Shown here piece after piece: positions 51,918-61,213 of a stretch of DNA of 64,000 nt. The stretch is from assembly GCF_001426375.1 (NCBI RefSeq), contig NZ_LMEO01000015.1, positions 265 through 64,264 on the forward strand, written 5' to 3'. The position numbers and the translations under genes were made by a program. The first letter of the stretch is position 1. Each line of letters opens with the position of its first letter. This stretch comes from Paenibacillus sp. Root444D2 (GTDB taxonomy: Bacteria; Bacillota; Bacilli; Paenibacillales; NBRC-103111). The notes beneath the pieces are model-generated. The model did no database searches and was not told where the DNA came from. It saw nothing but the letters and a program-made list of their open reading frames with translations.

Positions 51918-52925
51918 CTACTTATAACGCACCCGGGGATCCAGGAACGGATACAAGAAATCTATAATAAATGTCGCGCCTGCCACAGCAATAATCGAAA
52001 TGGTAATTGTACCCATGATTAAATTATAATCTGATTGTAAAATGGCTCCAAAGATTAAAGTTCCTATGCCCGGATAGCCGAATAAGAATTCCGTTATCAA
52101 TGCGCCATTAAAAATGCTCCCGAGTTGCAGCGCGAGCATTGTAACTTGAGGCAAAGCGGCATTCGGCAGCACATATTTGGTCATGATTTTTCTTTCTTTC
52201 AGCCCTTTCAAGCGGGCGAAATGCACGTAATCTTCTTCTGCAATGCCTGCAGACAACGTCTTCATACTAATGACCCACCAGCCGGTTCCGACTAAAACAA
52301 TGGAAAGCGCCGGTAGTGCCGAGTTAACAAGCAGACTCTTTATATGCTCCCAGGAAAAACCTTTTCCCATAAAATTCGCAGAAAGCGGAAAAATGGGAAT
52401 GATGTACGCAAAAAGCATGATTAAAATTAATGCAAATATATAATATGGGATTGGATACAAGGCGATAGAAATGGCTTCGAGCACTTTGGAGTACGCTTTC
52501 TCTTTGCGGAATCCTGACAAGAGACCTATGGCATTTCCGATAAGCCAAGAAATGAGTGTGGAAATAAGCAGCAATCCCATCGTCCACGGCAAAGCACGGC
52601 CAATCAGCTCGGTTACCGGTGTCGGGTAATTAGCCAGGGACGGTCCGAAATCATGGGTAAAAACAACTCTTTTGATAAAACCGAAATATTGCTGCATGAT
52701 CGACCCTTGCAAACCGAACGATTCGTTTAATGTTTTACGCATGGACTCAACTGCTGTCGGTTCCATAAAAGCCGATTTGGAAGTCATTCGACCGATCATT
52801 GCTTCCACGGGATCAGAAGGTAAAAATCTCGGCACAAAAAATACCGTTGTGATGCCAATAAAAATGACGAGTACAAACGTTATTACTCTAGATAGTAAAA
52901 ACTTATAAAATCCCACAGGAGTCAC
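51918..52925 (-). CDS. Oligopeptide-type ABC transporter permease (DppB)
   Basis: 335 residues with the DppB N-terminal pattern (LSRVITFVLVIFIGITTVFF, then RFLPSDPVEAMIG), six helices, and an EAA loop, EEDYVHFARLKGLKERKIMT. Start GTG at 52925 or the next GTG at 52916, which has better spacing from GAGGGG. Follows the binding-protein gene, with a hairpin between the two. Confidence 0.9.
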   Translation of the reverse strand: MTPVGFYKFLLSRVITFVLVIFIGITTVFFVPRFLPSDPVEAMIGRMTSKSAFMEPTAVESMRKTLNESFGLQGSIMQQYFGFIKRVVFTHDFGPSLANYPTPVTELIGRALPWTMGLLLISTLISWLIGNAIGLLSGFRKEKAYSKVLEAISIALYPIPYYIFALILIMLFAYIIPIFPLSANFMGKGFSWEHIKSLLVNSALPALSIVLVGTGWWVISMKTLSAGIAEEDYVHFARLKGLKERKIMTKYVLPNAALPQVTMLALQLGSIFNGALITEFLFGYPGIGTLIFGAILQSDYNLIMGTITISIIAVAGATFIIDFLYPFLDPRVRYK

Positions 52926-52966
52926 TTCCCCTCATTTAACATCTAGATCCAATGGTAAGGCTAAAA

Positions 52967-52999
52967 TCGCACACCGAGCCAACCAGGCCCGGTATGCGA
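52967..52999 (-). terminator. Intra-operon hairpin between binding protein and permease genes
   Basis: CGCATACCGGGCC and GGCTCGGTGTGCG form a stem followed by ATTTT on the minus strand. In such operons it lets the binding protein be made in excess of the membrane subunits by partial termination or 3'-end protection. Confidence 0.6.
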
Positions 53000-53020
53000 C
53001 CTATGTTGGAAAATAAGGCT

Positions 53021-54994
53021 TTACTTACCCGTAGGCTTGAAGTGAGGCGTGTAGTATTTAAACTGTGACCACCACCACCACGGGCCTTCAAATGCATTTT
53101 TAGATGTTTGGAAACCAGTCCAATAATACGTATCGACAGGAACGAACTTCGAGGTGCCGAACATAGGGATGAACGGCATACCCTTAACGAATTCCTTATT
53201 GATTTCGGTAATATGGCTAATAACCTTAGGGTCGCTGCTTTGCATACCGGCTAACTCGTCGATCAATGAGCTTACTTTGTCGTTGGCCCAGCGATTGCGG
53301 TTACCTGGCGCTTGTTTTCCGTTATCAACAATGTATTGTTTGTGCCATCCTTGGAAGTTAGCGGTGCTGTCAGGCAGCAATCCGCAAGCCGGCCAATAGG
53401 AACCAACCTCAAATGCGCCAGTAGATTCGCTATCCCAGAATGTAGCGCCATCCATTTGTTGTACATTTGCGTCAATGCCGTTCTTTTTCCAGCTGTCTGC
53501 TACCGCAAATGCAAGTCGCATGGATTGCACTTCGAAGTTGGCAGGTGCATTGATCGTCACTTTCCATGGCGTGCCGTCAGGTTTCATCCATTTGTCGCCT
53601 TGCTTCTTGAATCCGGCTTTTTCAAGCAGTTTACCGGCTTCGTCAGGATCGTATTTATACCAACCTACTCCAAAGGTGTTTACAGCTTCTTTCGTATCCG
53701 TCGGCAAACCTTTAATGCCTTGCTGCTTCAACATTTCCACCATGTCTGTCGCATAGCTTTCGTCAAATGGCTTATAACCGTCGCTCAGTTGAAAATCTTT
53801 AAGCCAACCCAACATAGGCTTGTGGTATTTCTCTTGCAGCACAGAGATCGGTGGCAGTTGAATCGGTGAAACTCTCAGCATCCCGCCGAAGGTAGCCAAG
53901 GATACGTTCTTGATATCCGTCATTAAAGCCATCGCCCAGCGTACATCCTCATTATTGTACGGAGCTTTCGAGGCGTTAAAGGACATACCTCGTTCACAAG
54001 GGTCGTTCATATCTGCGTAAGGGAAGTTTTCATACCAGGCAAGAGCCGTTTTGTTCTTTTGACGGAGTACATCCCAGCTCTCAGGCGTAATATCCTGCAG
54101 AATGTCCATGTCATGTTGAATGGATGCGATGATCCGTTTTTCTTCCGGCCCGAAGAACTTGAACAGGATGTATTGCGCGCCTGGCTCGCCAACGATTTTA
54201 CCGATATCGCTCTTTTGCCAGTCTTTACGTTTCTCATAGAGGAACCAGTTCCCCTGAGGATCACGTGATTTCAACGTATACGGTCCGAGACCGACAGGAT
54301 CCTTGAACTTAAATTTCGTCGGATCTTCTTTTTCCCAAATATGTTTAGGCATGACTCGGAAGGCAGTTCCCCAGATGACTACACCTAATTTTTGGGCTAA
54401 TCTGGTTTCAGGGTTAACCGTTTCTACCTCGATCGTATATTTATCTAGAGCTTTCATACTTTTCACGAGGCTCGCGTAATAACCGCTGTATCCGAGTTCT
54501 TTCGTTTTAATGATCATGTCTGATGTGTACACAACATCATCTGCCGTGAATTCCACACCATCGGACCAAGCTAAGCCCTCTTGCAGCTTGAATTTGAATT
54601 TCGTATTGGTGTTGTCCAGTGGCTCCGGAAATGTCGCCGCCAAGTCGGGAATTTGTTCCCCTTTTTCCGTATTAATTTCCCATAAGCTTGAGAATATCAA
54701 TTGATGGAACCCGGCATCCATCGGCACCGCACCTGGCACGTATGGATTTACCAGATCCGGGTCAGCGGTTTTACCGCTCAAAATGTCGACAATCAGTGTT
54801 TGATTTCTTGGCGTACCGACATCGGTCATTTTCCCGTCGCCCACAGTGCTTGAAGCAGTTGCAGCTGCACTTGCCATTGGTTTACCCGAGTCCGTGCTTG
54901 CAGGCTCTTGCGTATTAGTCGCTTCTTCACTGCATGCACTCATCAGCAGCATTAATGTTAAAACCAAGCTAATAAAACCTTGCTTTTTTCTCAC
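53021..54994 (-). CDS. Opp/Dpp-type extracellular substrate-binding lipoprotein
   Basis: 657 residues, lipoprotein signal (LLMSAC, Cys about 21), then solute-binding family 5 fold: LEEGLAWSDGVEFTADDVVY-like region (KLQEGLAWSDGVEFTADD), PVGLGPYTLKSRDPQGNWFL, and the C-terminal WKKNGIDANVQQMDG. It is longer than typical OppA, like oligosaccharide-binding members of the family. GTG start with AAAGGAGGAG upstream. First gene of the five-gene importer and next to a two-component system. Confidence 0.88.
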   Translation of the reverse strand: MRKKQGFISLVLTLMLLMSACSEEATNTQEPASTDSGKPMASAAATASSTVGDGKMTDVGTPRNQTLIVDILSGKTADPDLVNPYVPGAVPMDAGFHQLIFSSLWEINTEKGEQIPDLAATFPEPLDNTNTKFKFKLQEGLAWSDGVEFTADDVVYTSDMIIKTKELGYSGYYASLVKSMKALDKYTIEVETVNPETRLAQKLGVVIWGTAFRVMPKHIWEKEDPTKFKFKDPVGLGPYTLKSRDPQGNWFLYEKRKDWQKSDIGKIVGEPGAQYILFKFFGPEEKRIIASIQHDMDILQDITPESWDVLRQKNKTALAWYENFPYADMNDPCERGMSFNASKAPYNNEDVRWAMALMTDIKNVSLATFGGMLRVSPIQLPPISVLQEKYHKPMLGWLKDFQLSDGYKPFDESYATDMVEMLKQQGIKGLPTDTKEAVNTFGVGWYKYDPDEAGKLLEKAGFKKQGDKWMKPDGTPWKVTINAPANFEVQSMRLAFAVADSWKKNGIDANVQQMDGATFWDSESTGAFEVGSYWPACGLLPDSTANFQGWHKQYIVDNGKQAPGNRNRWANDKVSSLIDELAGMQSSDPKVISHITEINKEFVKGMPFIPMFGTSKFVPVDTYYWTGFQTSKNAFEGPWWWWSQFKYYTPHFKPTGK

Positions 54995-55090
54995 TTCGAC
55001 TCCTCCTTTGTACGATTTATTAGATTGTATCAGGTGTGCAAAATTAAAAATTTTAATAATCTTTGATTTCTTTTAAAAGCATTAGCACTT

Positions 55091-56557
55091 TTATGAAACC
55101 GTTTTCTGAAAATCCTTGGGGCTCATATTTTCAACGTTTTTAAACACGGTGCTAAAATAAGCAGCATCTTGAAAACCTACCATTTCTGCCACTTGATACA
55201 CTTTTAAATCCCTTTGTCTTAAAAATTGCTTTGCCATACGCACTCTCACTTGATTCAAATATTCACTGAAAGTGATATTCATATATTTCTTGAATTGGGT
55301 GCTAAAATACCATGGATTCAGAAATACGGTGTCCGAAACCGTCTTCAAGCATAGATCTTCCATATAATGAGTTTCGATATATTTCTTCACAGCATGAATG
55401 TACTGAGGCGTAGGCCCTTCGACATGCAAATTCGTAACGATGTTCATGATCATATTTTTCAACCAATCCAATAACGCACGGCTTGTGGGCAACAGATTGA
55501 TTCTTTCAATATAATCCGCAAATTCCCCGCAAATAGGTTGAAGTCCATGATCCATCAATTGATGTTCCAAATACAGTACTTCTTTCACTGCCTCATTCTT
55601 CAGTAATTTCGAATCCCAGATAGAGTCTCTGTGAGACAGTTGACACCACTTCGTTTCCAGATAGTGACTTAATTTTTCGAAATCTCCATTCAGTAAATAT
55701 TTCCCCAGTGTCTCGCTTGAAAAATAATGACTAAAATGCTGTGTTTTTTGCTGGTCCACATATTTCTGGTACATCTCCACATCTAAAACGATGGTCATTT
55801 CATTGAATTGTAGAAAGTCAATCATTTCCACACAAAAATCAAACGTTTGTTTCAAGCGCGCCGTGCCACGATGGCAGTCGGCAACGGCCCAATTCGTGGA
55901 ATAACCTCTCTGTAACAAGCTTTGACGATAACCGTAAAATCGTTGCCTTGCTGCGGATACATCTAAGGAATGTTGAAAAAGAATTACGTAATGATGATCA
56001 ACCGCGATACATTCAACATATTCCTTCGGCATATTTCCTTTTTTTAATTCTTGTTTGAGATGCTCCATAAATCCAGAATCTGTGAATCCTTGAACAGAAA
56101 CGACGGCCATTTTTAGGTTATCGTAATCGGCATACTTTTCGAACCATTCTTGCTCGTCCGAAATAGCCGCTTTTTTATCACGCTGCACGATACCTTCTTC
56201 AAGCTTACGTAAAATGTCCAAAATACTCTGATAGTGACACGGCTTTAATAAATAATCATACGCCCCGTTCTTCATTGTCTGTCTGACGAACTCAAAATCG
56301 TCGTATCCGCTCAAAACAACCACTTCGGTTTGCGGGTATAACGTCCGAATCTGTTTCGTAAGTTCAATTCCGTCCATATCAGGCATTTTCACATCCGTAA
56401 TCACGACATCGACGCAAATATCTTGTAGAATGAACAGTGCCTCCGCAGCGCTTTGAACCATGCTTATTACTTCGTAATTCGGGCAATATTTGTTCAAAAT
56501 ATGTGAGATTCCTTGTAAAACGGTCTTCTCATCATCAACGAGCATCATTTTGAGCAT
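55091..56557 (-). CDS. YesN-type response regulator with AraC output domain
   Basis: About 488 residues: receiver (MMLVDDEKTVLQGI, Asp55 in TDVKMP, Lys in LLKPCHYQS) and AraC domain (LCLKTVSDTVFLNPWYFSTQ, VYQVAEMVGFQDAAYFSTVF). Start ATG at 56557 behind AGAGGGG. The kinase gene ends 35 nt upstream; the Opp-type importer begins about 100 bp downstream and is the expected target. Confidence 0.92.
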   Translation of the reverse strand: MLKMMLVDDEKTVLQGISHILNKYCPNYEVISMVQSAAEALFILQDICVDVVITDVKMPDMDGIELTKQIRTLYPQTEVVVLSGYDDFEFVRQTMKNGAYDYLLKPCHYQSILDILRKLEEGIVQRDKKAAISDEQEWFEKYADYDNLKMAVVSVQGFTDSGFMEHLKQELKKGNMPKEYVECIAVDHHYVILFQHSLDVSAARQRFYGYRQSLLQRGYSTNWAVADCHRGTARLKQTFDFCVEMIDFLQFNEMTIVLDVEMYQKYVDQQKTQHFSHYFSSETLGKYLLNGDFEKLSHYLETKWCQLSHRDSIWDSKLLKNEAVKEVLYLEHQLMDHGLQPICGEFADYIERINLLPTSRALLDWLKNMIMNIVTNLHVEGPTPQYIHAVKKYIETHYMEDLCLKTVSDTVFLNPWYFSTQFKKYMNITFSEYLNQVRVRMAKQFLRQRDLKVYQVAEMVGFQDAAYFSTVFKNVENMSPKDFQKTVS

Positions 56558-56592
56558 ATAAAGGTTCCCCTCTTTATATTTAATGATAGCGC

Positions 56593-58275
56593 TCACATTA
56601 CTGTCGCCAGATTCATCTCTTTTTTTATGCCCAGTCTCACTTTAATTGTTGTTCCTTTTCCGACTACACTTACAATAGAAACTCCATACTCCTCTCCATA
56701 CATATACTTCGCTCTTTGATGAACGAGTTGGATCCCCAACCCCGCTTCCTCGCTTACAGACTCGCAAGTAGACAAGAGCATCTGAATTTTCTCCTCTGAC
56801 ATACCAATCCCATTGTCGGTCACCTCAAAATACAAACCATCCGCATCCATATAACCCCGAATATGAATAATTCCATCATGCTTCATATCCTGGAAGGCAT
56901 ATTTAATCGCATTTTCCACCAATGGTTGAATGACCAGCTTAGGAATTTTATAGTCCGCTATCTCATGTTGAATCTCAAATTTATATTGCAATTTATCTTC
57001 ATATCTCATTCTTTGGATCATCAAATAGTTCGCTAACTGTTCCATGTCTTCTGTCACTGTCACAAACTCATTTTTATGCGATATCGAGTACCTGAGAATA
57101 TTGGAGAGGGCAACAATACTTCCTCCAATCTCCTCTTCTTCTTTCATAATGGCCTTCCAATAAATCATATCTAACGAATTGTACAGGAAGTGGGGATTTA
57201 ACTTGGAGAGTAAGCTCAATAATTCCGCTTTCCTATGATGCGTCTGCTGCTGGTAGATCGTTTCAATCAGATGATTAATACGTTCTACCATGTAATTGAA
57301 ATGAAAGAAGATCGTTCTAAATTCATCATTGCTTTTATGATCCAGAACAACGTGTAAGTTGCCTTGCTGAACACTTTCCATTCCTCTCATGATCTTTCCT
57401 AAAGGCCGCAAAACGACCTGTGCCGTAGCGATCGCGAATGCCATAATAGCCGCTAGAATACAGATGACCATGAAAATAAAAATCCGATTGAATTGGTCGA
57501 TTTGATGTAGAATTTCGGCTTGAGGCACAGCGCCAATGATCTTCCACCCCTTTTCCTCGAGCTCATATTCCACTTGGGAACTGAGCATATTGTCCAGAAC
57601 GGACACCGGTTTTCCAATGAACTCCCGATTTTTCGCGTAAATGATCATATTATCTTTGGCAAGATAAGCCTTCCCTTCCTTTCCCAGATGCACTTGATCT
57701 AAAATCTGACTAAAAAGGAGTTCATTCAGACTAATTTTGAGTATGCCCAAACGATCTTTTTCTTGAATCAGACAAAGCGCGGAGAAGGAATACGGTTCCG
57801 ACTGTAAATCCGTCCATACCATTTCATCTGAATTGTTTTTGAAACCCTCATTTAACAACTTTTTAATCGTATCATCCGCTTCAAAAACAGCAGTCGAATA
57901 GTATAAATTAATCGGCTGTGAGCTGACTGGAAAGATGTAGATATTGTCTATCCATTCCATATTGGTTGTTCTTAATATTTCATTACTGATTTTGTATTTG
58001 GCGATATTATAATTAATCGTATGATTTTTAAGATCCGATAAATAATTTTTCACAACTTGATTATTTCTCATCCCCACTGCCAAATTAATAAACTGCTTCG
58101 TTTGAAGCTCCACCCGTTTTCCAACCTGATTAACGGTTTCTTGAAAATAGGTGTCCGACTTTTTTAAAATAATGGCGCCCATCCAATGCTGAAATATCCC
58201 GATCTGCAACAGTAAGATAAGACTGGAAAAAAGTATAAAAAATAGGATGATCTTCGACTTGAGCGAAGTATGCAT
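56593..58275 (-). CDS. YesM-type sensor histidine kinase
   Basis: About 560 residues: membrane helix near the N-terminus, extracellular Cache-type domain, second helix, HAMP (PLGKIMRGMESVQQGNLHVV), phosphoacceptor SKLNPHFLYNSLDMIYWK and ATPase domain (VENAIKYAFQDM, DNGIGMS, GLGIQLVHQRA). Start ATG at 58275 with AAAGGAG 6 nt upstream. It lies 83 bp after the secreted-enzyme gene, so the enzyme, kinase and regulator may be co-transcribed. No partner binding protein directly attached, unlike the other two modules. Confidence 0.92.
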   Translation of the reverse strand: MHTSLKSKIILFFILFSSLILLLQIGIFQHWMGAIILKKSDTYFQETVNQVGKRVELQTKQFINLAVGMRNNQVVKNYLSDLKNHTINYNIAKYKISNEILRTTNMEWIDNIYIFPVSSQPINLYYSTAVFEADDTIKKLLNEGFKNNSDEMVWTDLQSEPYSFSALCLIQEKDRLGILKISLNELLFSQILDQVHLGKEGKAYLAKDNMIIYAKNREFIGKPVSVLDNMLSSQVEYELEEKGWKIIGAVPQAEILHQIDQFNRIFIFMVICILAAIMAFAIATAQVVLRPLGKIMRGMESVQQGNLHVVLDHKSNDEFRTIFFHFNYMVERINHLIETIYQQQTHHRKAELLSLLSKLNPHFLYNSLDMIYWKAIMKEEEEIGGSIVALSNILRYSISHKNEFVTVTEDMEQLANYLMIQRMRYEDKLQYKFEIQHEIADYKIPKLVIQPLVENAIKYAFQDMKHDGIIHIRGYMDADGLYFEVTDNGIGMSEEKIQMLLSTCESVSEEAGLGIQLVHQRAKYMYGEEYGVSIVSVVGKGTTIKVRLGIKKEMNLATVM

Positions 58276-58358
58276 GCCATTCTCCTTTGCAAAGAGGTTC
58301 ATACTCAAATTGTAATCCCTTTTATCCCCCTTGGAAGTTTGTCTGAAAACACTCGCTG

Positions 58359-60464
58359 TTATGGTTTTTCCAAAACGATATCATCGACTTGAATCCATGA
58401 GTCAATCCCTGGTGCCCAATAGCCGACGAATAGGGTTACAGATGTATTAGAACCAGAATTAAAGGAGACTGTTTGCTGCATATAATTCAGTAAACCTCCA
58501 TAATTAACTTCGCTAATGACGCCTCCGGATGAATTGCGTACGCCGAAAAAACCGCCCGTGAAGTTGTTCGAGTTCCGAATCCAGCCCTTCAATACGTAAT
58601 TGGTGTTCGGCAGCACGTTCACTTGCTGCATAAGGGCGTTCCAATTCGTTGAAGACGTATGGATCCAAGCATTGTTCGCCCCGCTGTGCGCTAAACCGAT
58701 GCCCCGGTCGATGCCTTTATTATCAGGTCCATCCGTGGTCCATGGCGCGGAAACCACTGCGGTAGCTTGTTTCTCAAAGCACGTGTCCTGAACAACGCCG
58801 CTCGCATAGTAGACCGATAATTCACTGATGGAGGTAAATTTTGCACTGCCTCCGGGTGTACCGATGATGCGAATGCCGTCACCCCATGTGTCGTCAAAGG
58901 TAAATGTGTACGTTTTGTTCGGACCGGCTGTATTGTTATAAGGGTAATTCGGCCCGACCTGCACGTTCGTTGCATCTACCCATTGCGAATTACGGCGTAT
59001 CTGCACCTTCAAGTCGCCACTGAACCAGCCGCCGTCGCTAAATATTTGCCCGGTTGTGTAGACGAGTTTGTTCATGTTGTAATTCCGAGGCCACGTATAT
59101 CCCCACCAGTCTGTCGTCTTGTTCTCTTGATCCCAACTATCCTCATTTTGCGTGGTGCTGCCGTCGTTGTAGAATTGTGTATTGCCGTAATGCGCAACCT
59201 TCTCAATAGGCTTCATGCCGTTTGCCGGAGCTGCCAAGTTGGTTGTGTCGCTTTTCGCGTTCGCCGCCGTCGTCGAGACGTATGGCTCTACGACGAACTT
59301 GCGCAGTGAGAAATTATAGTTGGTTGCTCCACCCACGAAAGTATTAGACTGCACGTACATTGTTTTGCCATCCGCGCTAATGAACTTAGAAGGAATAACC
59401 GTCGTGTAGCCGCCATTCTTCGTATCCGACCAAGGGTACCCGCCAAAATCTTTGGTCATGAACTTCTTCCACGGGCCCCAGGGCTGCGGCGCTTCATAAA
59501 ATTCGAACGTGTACTCCGTCCAAGACGTATACAGGTAACGATTTAATGCTTTATTGTAGACGATGCCGCCCTGAGATAAGACAGACGTATTGCCAGGATG
59601 GGCGGAGTCACGGGTGCTGACGTAAATGCGTCGGTCGTCCTGAAGCACAGGCTTGCGCAGGTTGATATCATTCGACCAGGTCGCGTTACCATTCAAGTCC
59701 CCGGTATAAAACTCCCAGGTCGTAAGATTCTGGATACTCGACTTCGGTATCCTTGCGAGGAACAGCTTGTTGGGATCGGACACCGTATTGTCGAACGAAT
59801 CCCGCCAGTTATTGTCGAGCCCGTAAGCGTATACATAATTGTCGAACGTGTTCCATGCAGAATTGGGTCCATAGTCAAGGAACATAATCGTAGTGAATGT
59901 ATGATTGTTAAACATCGGAGCTGCTGTGTTCCATGTCCAAGTCGTACCGTGATCTGTCGATTTCGCAATCGTCGCATTCGGCGCGTCATTGAAGTCGAGG
60001 TTTAAATCCTGTACGGCCAAATAGAGCTCTCCGTTCACGCACACCATCCCGGTCGGCTTGCGATTATAGGCGCCGCTTGTATTCCAAATTTGCCCAACTG
60101 CACTATTGGTGGCGAGTGTCATGCCGCTAAGGCTGCCAATGCTTCCGGTAATACGGTTTACAGCGATGTCCGGGTTCGGTGGCGCGGGTGGTACGCTGTT
60201 CGGTGTGGTGGAACCTAGCGTGAAGCCTTTTCCATCTCCGTTGGCCGCATACAGATGGCCGTCATCTGCCCAGCACGATGCCCACAAATCGCCTTGTGAA
60301 GCCGTATTGATTGTATCCGACGACTCGATTGCTGTTGTGGAGAAAAAAGTGCTGTCCTGCGGCACGACTGCGTGCGCCGGTAATGACAGCGCACCTGCAA
60401 GCATCCAGCAAGAAGCCACTGAAACCAGAATTACGAATTTGCTTTTTTTCCTAAATATCTTCAT
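58359..60464 (-). CDS. Secreted DUF4185-like protein with C-terminal binding modules (possible endo-D-arabinanase)
   Basis: 701 residues, signal peptide (about 1-32, ending LPAHA). The catalytic-like region (about 40-390) is beta-propeller-like, with DLWASCWADDGHLYAANGDG, KPTGMVCVNGELYLAVQDL, STDHGTTWTWNTAAPMF and FLDYGPNSAWN, which resemble DUF4185, the family that includes GH183 endo-D-arabinanases. A discoidin-like domain (about 415-550) and a CBM-like beta-sandwich (about 560-701) follow. It would cut a polymer outside the cell and bind it. Start ATG at 60464 with AAGGTGG upstream; a 10-codon leader frame lies before it. The family call is from pattern memory and moderate. Confidence 0.6.
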   Translation of the reverse strand: MKIFRKKSKFVILVSVASCWMLAGALSLPAHAVVPQDSTFFSTTAIESSDTINTASQGDLWASCWADDGHLYAANGDGKGFTLGSTTPNSVPPAPPNPDIAVNRITGSIGSLSGMTLATNSAVGQIWNTSGAYNRKPTGMVCVNGELYLAVQDLNLDFNDAPNATIAKSTDHGTTWTWNTAAPMFNNHTFTTIMFLDYGPNSAWNTFDNYVYAYGLDNNWRDSFDNTVSDPNKLFLARIPKSSIQNLTTWEFYTGDLNGNATWSNDINLRKPVLQDDRRIYVSTRDSAHPGNTSVLSQGGIVYNKALNRYLYTSWTEYTFEFYEAPQPWGPWKKFMTKDFGGYPWSDTKNGGYTTVIPSKFISADGKTMYVQSNTFVGGATNYNFSLRKFVVEPYVSTTAANAKSDTTNLAAPANGMKPIEKVAHYGNTQFYNDGSTTQNEDSWDQENKTTDWWGYTWPRNYNMNKLVYTTGQIFSDGGWFSGDLKVQIRRNSQWVDATNVQVGPNYPYNNTAGPNKTYTFTFDDTWGDGIRIIGTPGGSAKFTSISELSVYYASGVVQDTCFEKQATAVVSAPWTTDGPDNKGIDRGIGLAHSGANNAWIHTSSTNWNALMQQVNVLPNTNYVLKGWIRNSNNFTGGFFGVRNSSGGVISEVNYGGLLNYMQQTVSFNSGSNTSVTLFVGYWAPGIDSWIQVDDIVLEKP

Positions 60465-60514
60465 ATCACTTAGCCACCTTCTTCTTTAAAATTCTCTCGG
60501 ATTTTCTGCAACGG

Positions 60515-60547
60515 CTATGTTCTCCGATCTTCATTCAACAAGGGCAT
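60515..60547 (-). CDS. Ten-residue leader reading frame upstream of the secreted-enzyme gene
   Basis: ATG at 60547 follows an ideal AAGGAGGTG at 5 nt and encodes MPLLNEDRRT before TAG, 50 bp upstream of the secreted-enzyme start. Its ribosome binding site is stronger than that of the enzyme gene. It could be a translated leader that influences the operon, or the remnant of an earlier start. Confidence 0.4.
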   Translation of the reverse strand: MPLLNEDRRT

Positions 60548-60560
60548 GACTCACCTCCTT

Positions 60561-60585
60561 GTAATCGCAACCATTCTCCGATTAC
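60561..60585. promoter_or_regulatory. Inverted repeat upstream of the secreted-enzyme gene
   Basis: GTAATCG (60561-60567) and CGATTAC (60579-60585) are inverted around 11 bp. The same half-site occurs in the operator of the fucU-fucI-araB operon, suggesting a shared regulator. A TAATATT box lies about 10 bp further upstream on the minus strand. The remainder of 60586-60705 shows nothing certain. Confidence 0.5.
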
Positions 60586-60705
60586 ATTGCTAATATTATC
60601 AGACTACTTACCTATTTTCTTTGTTGGTATTTGTTATTCATTATCCATTCTTGCTATTCACGAAAACGAATACGTACTTTCTCAGAAGCCGGGTACATAC
60701 AATCA

Positions 60706-60747
60706 AAAAAGCCTTTCAAGTGAATATAATCCACTTTAAAAGGCTTT
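60706..60747 (-). terminator. Rho-independent terminator
   Basis: AAAAGCCTTTTAAAGTG and CACTTGAAAGGCTTTTTT on the minus strand; it ends right at the stop of the epimerase fragment and closes the yvbH transcription unit. Confidence 0.8.
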
Positions 60748-61211
60748 TATCTACTTGCAAGCAATTCAATGATTAAAATGACGTTGCGAATGATATGATA
60801 AGGATCCTTTACAGGCAACGCGACGACTTGATTGATCAATTTGCCGCTTCGCGAACGAATTTGAATCCACTCTCCAACGCTGCGATCCGGGTTGGGAAAA
60901 GTCTTGAACGAATAATCGTGAAGCCTGCTGTACTGAGCCAATAACTCCGGATCTCCAATCAACTTATAGAGGAGCATTATTGTATAAAGCGCTTCGGAAT
61001 GAGGCCACCGCAATTTAGAATCCCAATTCTGTTCTATTTGTTTTACCATGGATGTATGTTCAATGCCTTCCTTGTTCCTTCCCGGAGGACCTCCCTCCCT
61101 GTCGACAAAGCAATCGGCGAAAATGCTGGAATCATACCGGTCGCTTGAAGCGGTTAGCTTCGAATTCCCCTTATTTTCCATCAAAAAGGTGAAGCATCCA
61201 AAATATTTCAC
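60747..61211 (-). pseudogene. AGE (N-acylglucosamine 2-epimerase) family fragment with internal deletion
   Basis: The C-terminal part is typical of AGE-type epimerases: RWPHSEALYTIMLLYKLIGD, then TFPNPDRSVGEWIQIRSR and VVALPVKDPYHIIRN. The N-terminal piece FGCFTFLMENKGNSKLTASS, DRYDSSIFADCFV comes from an earlier region of the same family, and the middle that joins them is missing. The GTG at 61211 overlaps the preceding yvbH stop and has no own ribosome binding site. It was probably a sugar epimerase of the carbohydrate locus, now inactive. Confidence 0.75.
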
Positions 61212-61213
61212 AT

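Noticed and set aside
49063-54994. Ordinary peptide importer unrelated to the sugar locus
   Set aside because: Not excluded by sequence alone, but its position between a sugar regulator and a two-component system next to a secreted glycan-active protein makes an oligosaccharide role more likely; marked as inference.
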